Below, one piece after another: positions 61,078 to 64,000 of a DNA stretch of 64,000 bases. This DNA comes from Streptomyces antimycoticus (GTDB lineage Bacteria; Actinomycetota; Actinomycetes; Streptomycetales; Streptomycetaceae), in contig NZ_BJHV01000001.1 of the NCBI RefSeq assembly GCF_005405925.1, positions 9,920,001-9,984,000 of the forward strand. The letters are read 5' to 3'. Both the position numbers and the translations under genes were made by a program. A model generated the notes under the pieces. It had not been told where the DNA came from and did no database searches. It was given only the letters and a program-made list of their open reading frames with translations. Position 1 is the first letter of the stretch; the number at the start of each line of letters is the position of its first letter.

Positions 61078-61610
61078 CGGTCACCTCCGGTGGCGTCGAG
61101 CACCACGATCGTCTCGTCCACGGACGTCAGCTCGCTCCCGTCGGGCGACAGGAACCGGGTCCGCACGCCCAGGAGGACGAACTCACCCGACCGTCCGTGC
61201 TTGTGCCGCGCGGAGACGACCGCACGGGTCGCCGTGATCCGCGTTCCGGCCACCGGGGGCCGGACCAGGCGCACCGACTGGCCGCCGTGCACCTGGCGCA
61301 CCGGGAGACCTTCGGTGCACGGCGACTCACGCCGGGCGAGGCCATCCGGCCGCAACTCCTCCTCCGGCGGGCCGTCCTCCCAGCTCATGGTGGCCGCGAG
61401 GAACAGGGCGGGCGCCTCGACGGGCCGGCCGTCCGCTTCCATGGCGCGGGCCCGGCGGATGTACTCGCCGTCGTTGAGGGCGGCGGCGTAACGGCAGAAG
61501 TCCTTGACCGTCGGGGTGCCGCAGTCCTCGTCCCGCCACTGGTCGATCAGCTCCCGCGCCCGTGCCAGCACCTGCTCCAGAGCGGGGGAGGACACGACGG
61601 GCGCCGTCAC
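61074..61610 (-). CDS. FAS1-like dehydratase/MaoC N-terminal domain protein
   Basis: A 178-residue protein of the MaoC_dehydrat_N (FAS1-like dehydratase) type, the non-catalytic or substrate-binding partner of the small MaoC protein. It shows the leading helix TVKDFCRYAAALNDGEYIRRARAMEADGRPVEAPALFLAATMSW and a C-terminal strand pair (FVLLGVRTRFLSPDGSELTSVDETIVVL). Its ATG overlaps the IclR stop and its stop overlaps the MaoC ATG, so three genes are translationally coupled. Confidence 0.82.
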   Translation of the reverse strand: MTAPVVSSPALEQVLARARELIDQWRDEDCGTPTVKDFCRYAAALNDGEYIRRARAMEADGRPVEAPALFLAATMSWEDGPPEEELRPDGLARRESPCTEGLPVRQVHGGQSVRLVRPPVAGTRITATRAVVSARHKHGRSGEFVLLGVRTRFLSPDGSELTSVDETIVVLDATGGDR

Positions 61611-62389
61611 AGCGCCGACCTCAGCGAGCGGCTGATACCAAGCCCCGCCGTACGCAGCGCGCTGGCATGGGCGATCGCGTCCACCCGGTAGGTCGGCGCC
61701 GTGATCGACAGGGCCCCGGCGAGGGTGTTCTGCCGGCCGAAGACCGGGACCGCCATGCTCATATAGCCGAGCCGGACCTCCTCCGCCTCGGTGGCGATGC
61801 CCTGGTCGCGGACGCGGTCCAGCTGGGTGCGCAGCCGGCCCGGGGAGGTGATCGTGTGGCGGGTGAACGGTTTGAGCCCGCTCCTGATCACCTCGCCGAA
61901 CAGGCTGCCGGGGGAGTGGGCGAGGATCGCCTTGCCGGTCGCCGTGCAGTACAGCGGAAGCCGCCCCGCCACCCGCGACTCCTCGCTCAGCCCCCGGTGG
62001 GGGAGGATCTTCTCCAGGTACACCACGTCCAGCCCGTCATGGATGGCGAAGTGGATGGTCTCCCGCGTGGCCAGCAGCAGATCCTCCATATACGGCTGGG
62101 CCACCTCCCGCAGGATGCGCTGCCGGTGCACCCGCTGCCCGATCTCGAACAGGCGCAGTCCGAGCCGGTAGTTGCAGCCCGCCCGCTCCAGCAGCCCCCA
62201 TTCGACCAGCTCCTGGGACAGCCGGTGGACGGTCGCCTTCGCCACTCCCGAACGGCGCACCAGATCGGCGAGCGAGAGCGAGTCGTCGTCGGCGGTGAAC
62301 GCCTCCAGGATGGACCGGACCTTGCCGAGGACGGAGTTCATCGGGTCGGGACAGGCTCTGACGGCTTGGTCGATGGGGACTACGGTCAT
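61607..62389 (-). CDS. IclR family regulator inside the aromatic operon
   Basis: A 260-residue regulator: helix-turn-helix NSVLGKVRSILEAFTADDDSLSLADLVRRSGVAKATVHRLSQELVEWGLLERAG and effector domain (VVYLEKILPHRGLSEESRVAGRLPLYCTATGKAILAHSP ... GIATEAEEVRLGYMSMAVPVFG). It lies within the operon rather than beside it, 16 bases after the hydrolase stop and overlapping the FAS1-like gene by 4 bases. Probably senses an aromatic acid or ring-cleavage product. Confidence 0.89.
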   Translation of the reverse strand: MTVVPIDQAVRACPDPMNSVLGKVRSILEAFTADDDSLSLADLVRRSGVAKATVHRLSQELVEWGLLERAGCNYRLGLRLFEIGQRVHRQRILREVAQPYMEDLLLATRETIHFAIHDGLDVVYLEKILPHRGLSEESRVAGRLPLYCTATGKAILAHSPGSLFGEVIRSGLKPFTRHTITSPGRLRTQLDRVRDQGIATEAEEVRLGYMSMAVPVFGRQNTLAGALSITAPTYRVDAIAHASALRTAGLGISRSLRSAL

Positions 62390-62405
62390 GGCAGGTACCT
62401 CACGA

Positions 62406-63269
62406 TCAGGTGGCCGAGGACGCGGCGAGGAACTCCAGGCTGAGCGGGTTGTACAGATCGGCCTTCTCGTGCTGCGGCCAGTGGCCGCACTCGTTGAACA
62501 CCTCGAGCCGCGCCCCGGGGATCGCCGCCGCGATGGCCTCGGCCTCCGGCACGTCGCCGAGCGGGTTCTTGTTGCCCCACACCACCAGGGTCGGCGCCTT
62601 GATCCGGCCCATGCGGTCGGGCCGCAGCAGGTTGCGCTCGCGGGCCTCCGGCTCCTGGAGCGCCAGCAGATTGTGCAGGTTCCGCTGGAAGTCGGGGTGG
62701 TGGTAGATGTCGTAACGGATCTGGGTCAGCTCCTCGCCCAGGTCCTCGTCCCAGTGGGCCCACAGCAGCCGCAGCCGCTCCCGGGTGAAGGCGATGTCGT
62801 CCTTGAGGGCCGCGTCGCTGGTGGACGTCTTCAGCCGCTCCATGATCGCCGGGTTGATCTTCGTGCCGCCCATGCACAGCAGCTGGAGGGAGGCGACCCG
62901 GTCCGGGTGCTCGCTCGCGGCCCACGACCCCACCCAACCGCCCAGCGACTCGCCGACCAGATGGGCGCGCTCGGCGCCGACGGCGTCCAGATAGGCCATC
63001 AGGTGCTCGACGTACAGGGGGATCTCGGCCGGGCGGTCGGGCTTGCCCGTGTAGCCGTGGCCCAGCATGTCGATGGAGTGGCAGCGGTAGCGCTCGGCGT
63101 GCGCCGGGATGTTCCGTACGAACGCCTCCAGGTGGCCGGTCGTCCCGTGCAGGAACACCACATGCTCGCCGTCCTCGGGACCGGCTTGCAGGGCGCGGGT
63201 CTTGAAGTCGCCGGTGTCGACGTAGGCGTGCCGGTAGTCGATGCCCGACAGCTCGTTCCAGATGCTCAT
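62406..63269 (-). CDS. alpha/beta hydrolase, meta-cleavage product type
   Basis: A 287-residue hydrolase resembling enzymes that split carbon-carbon bonds in ring-cleavage products. Oxyanion motif VVFLHGTTGH, nucleophile elbow VGESLGGWVGSW and the C-terminal catalytic His in NECGHWPQHEKADLYNPLSLEFL are clear. At the position where BphD/MhpC carry the catalytic Asp (WGRxD) this protein has WGNKNPLGD, so the acid may come from a shifted Asp. The ATG at 63269 overlaps the extradiol dioxygenase TGA by 4 bases, fitting dioxygenase-hydrolase consecutive steps. Confidence 0.87.
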   Translation of the reverse strand: MSIWNELSGIDYRHAYVDTGDFKTRALQAGPEDGEHVVFLHGTTGHLEAFVRNIPAHAERYRCHSIDMLGHGYTGKPDRPAEIPLYVEHLMAYLDAVGAERAHLVGESLGGWVGSWAASEHPDRVASLQLLCMGGTKINPAIMERLKTSTSDAALKDDIAFTRERLRLLWAHWDEDLGEELTQIRYDIYHHPDFQRNLHNLLALQEPEARERNLLRPDRMGRIKAPTLVVWGNKNPLGDVPEAEAIAAAIPGARLEVFNECGHWPQHEKADLYNPLSLEFLAASSAT

Positions 63270-64000
63270 GACTGCCTTTCGCTGGTCTGCGCGGAGGTCT
63301 GTGCGGGGGCCTGCGCGGGATCGAGGACGGCGACCCCCATGCCGGTGAGCCACTCGGGCATCGGTTCATAGGCCAGGCGCCGGCCCGGGATGTGATCGAG
63401 CAGCGCGGACATCAGCAGCCAGGTGCGCAGCTCCTGGGCGCCGTTGCCGGCCACCTTCTCCAGTTCCGCGGTGGTGTACTCGGTGAGGCGGTGCGCCTGT
63501 CCCCGTTCCATCCAGGACAGGAACTCCTCGTCGAACTCCGGGTTGAGCGACGCCTCGGCGGCCCGGATGATCTCGCGGCGGCGCACGTCGTAGTCCTGCC
63601 AGTTCTCCCGGCCGTTGAGCCAGGCCCCGACCATGAACTCCTCGTCCTCGCCGTTCGGGTCGCGCCAGTCCGGCCAGGGCAGCCGGTGGGACAGCCCGCC
63701 GGAGCCGATGACGGCCACCCGGCGGTCGCCGGGGAACGCCAGGACCGCCTCCCGGATCGCCCGGCCCAGCCGTTCGCAGCGCTCCAGGGTGGGCAGCGGC
63801 GGCGCGAAGACGTTCACCACCAGCGGTACCAGGTCGACGTCGAGCCCGTCGAGCAGATACTGGACGGCGTGCGACTGGCCGTGGTCGATCTGCAGCCGGG
63901 CGGAGAACGCCACGTCGAAACCGGACCGCTCCACGAGCGAACCCGCGAGGTAGAGGGCCAGCTCCCGGTCCACCGGCTGCGGGCCCTTCGGGGTGCCGGA
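63266..64000 (-). CDS. class III extradiol ring-cleavage dioxygenase (partial)
   Basis: The 3' part of a LigB-type extradiol dioxygenase; the 5' end lies beyond the right edge. Visible: DRELALYLAGSLVERSGFDVAFSARLQIDHGQSHAVQYLLDG, then VPLVVNVFAPPLPTLERCERLG, the family motif VIGSGGLSHRLPWPDW, and a C-terminal ELRTWLLMSALLDHIPGRRLAYEPMPEWLTGMG that resembles protocatechuate 4,5-dioxygenase and methylgallate dioxygenase subunits. It opens a catechol-type ring next to the two hydroxyls using Fe(II) and oxygen. Likely early gene of the downstream operon. Confidence 0.87.
   Translation of the reverse strand, partial: SGTPKGPQPVDRELALYLAGSLVERSGFDVAFSARLQIDHGQSHAVQYLLDGLDVDLVPLVVNVFAPPLPTLERCERLGRAIREAVLAFPGDRRVAVIGSGGLSHRLPWPDWRDPNGEDEEFMVGAWLNGRENWQDYDVRRREIIRAAEASLNPEFDEEFLSWMERGQAHRLTEYTTAELEKVAGNGAQELRTWLLMSALLDHIPGRRLAYEPMPEWLTGMGVAVLDPAQAPAQTSAQTSERQS

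Overview
The window is about 70% or more G+C with strongly biased third codon positions, GTG starts, several candidate leaderless promoters and many regulator/target gene pairs. Together with family content (type-I-binding-protein receptor kinases, WYL and HxlR regulators, a 7Fe ferredoxin, a long GAPDH), this points to a Streptomyces or closely related actinomycete chromosome, probably an accessory-rich chromosomal region. The genus is an inference. I saw no tRNA, rRNA, IS element, prophage or CRISPR array.

Layout. 1-3.7 kb: SAM methyltransferase, DinB-like protein, and a TetR regulator divergent from a class III CoA-transferase. 3.7-6.9 kb: GntR regulator divergent from a nitrilase-superfamily amidohydrolase coupled to an APC permease. 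6.9-9.6 kb: AraC/GyrI regulator, two lipoproteins (one of pentapeptide repeats) and a ferritin-like protein. 9.7-14.3 kb: three-subunit molybdenum hydroxylase operon (FAD subunit frameshifted) divergent from a TetR gene with tandem palindromic operators. 14.3-19.6 kb: a four-gene catabolic operon (Fe/2-oxoglutarate dioxygenase, SDR, two Gfo/Idh dehydrogenases) divergent from a LacI regulator. 19.7-28.4 kb: DJ-1 protein, small beta-rich protein, and an Opp/Dpp-type ABC importer operon ending in a TSUP membrane protein, divergent from a D-2-hydroxyacid dehydrogenase.

28.4-36 kb: SnoaL-like protein, SDR/HxlR pair, two micro-ORFs, HxlR-SDR-PLP deaminase, WYL regulator divergent from an alpha/beta hydrolase across a 9-bp inverted repeat, and a frameshifted CGNR regulator. 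36-40.3 kb: GntR, ADP-ribosylglycohydrolase, NCS1 permease and PfkB kinase, a likely nucleoside or ribosyl-compound salvage unit. 40.3-46.4 kb: TetR/SDR, frameshifted tautomerase, second DJ-1 protein, and a three-flavoprotein redox operon divergent from TetR over a perfect 14-bp palindrome. 46.4-50.1 kb: asparagine synthetase and a long-form GAPDH. 50.1-58.2 kb: a lipoprotein plus two receptor-type Ser/Thr kinases, bounded on the left by fused gene remnants and on the right by a truncated oxidoreductase beside an intact ROK regulator. 58.2-64 kb: IclR regulator, ferredoxin, ferredoxin reductase, then a meta-cleavage type aromatic operon (extradiol dioxygenase cut by the window edge, C-C hydrolase, IclR, two hot-dog dehydratase-like proteins).

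The dominant theme is small catabolic or redox modules, each with its own regulator. About fifteen regulators sit among roughly 65 genes, and many share an intergenic region containing a visible inverted repeat. Three conserved genes carry single-base frameshifts, which could be genuine decay or base-calling errors. The least conventional parts are the kinase cassette between truncated genes at 50-57 kb and the micro-ORF pair at 30.4-30.7 kb.
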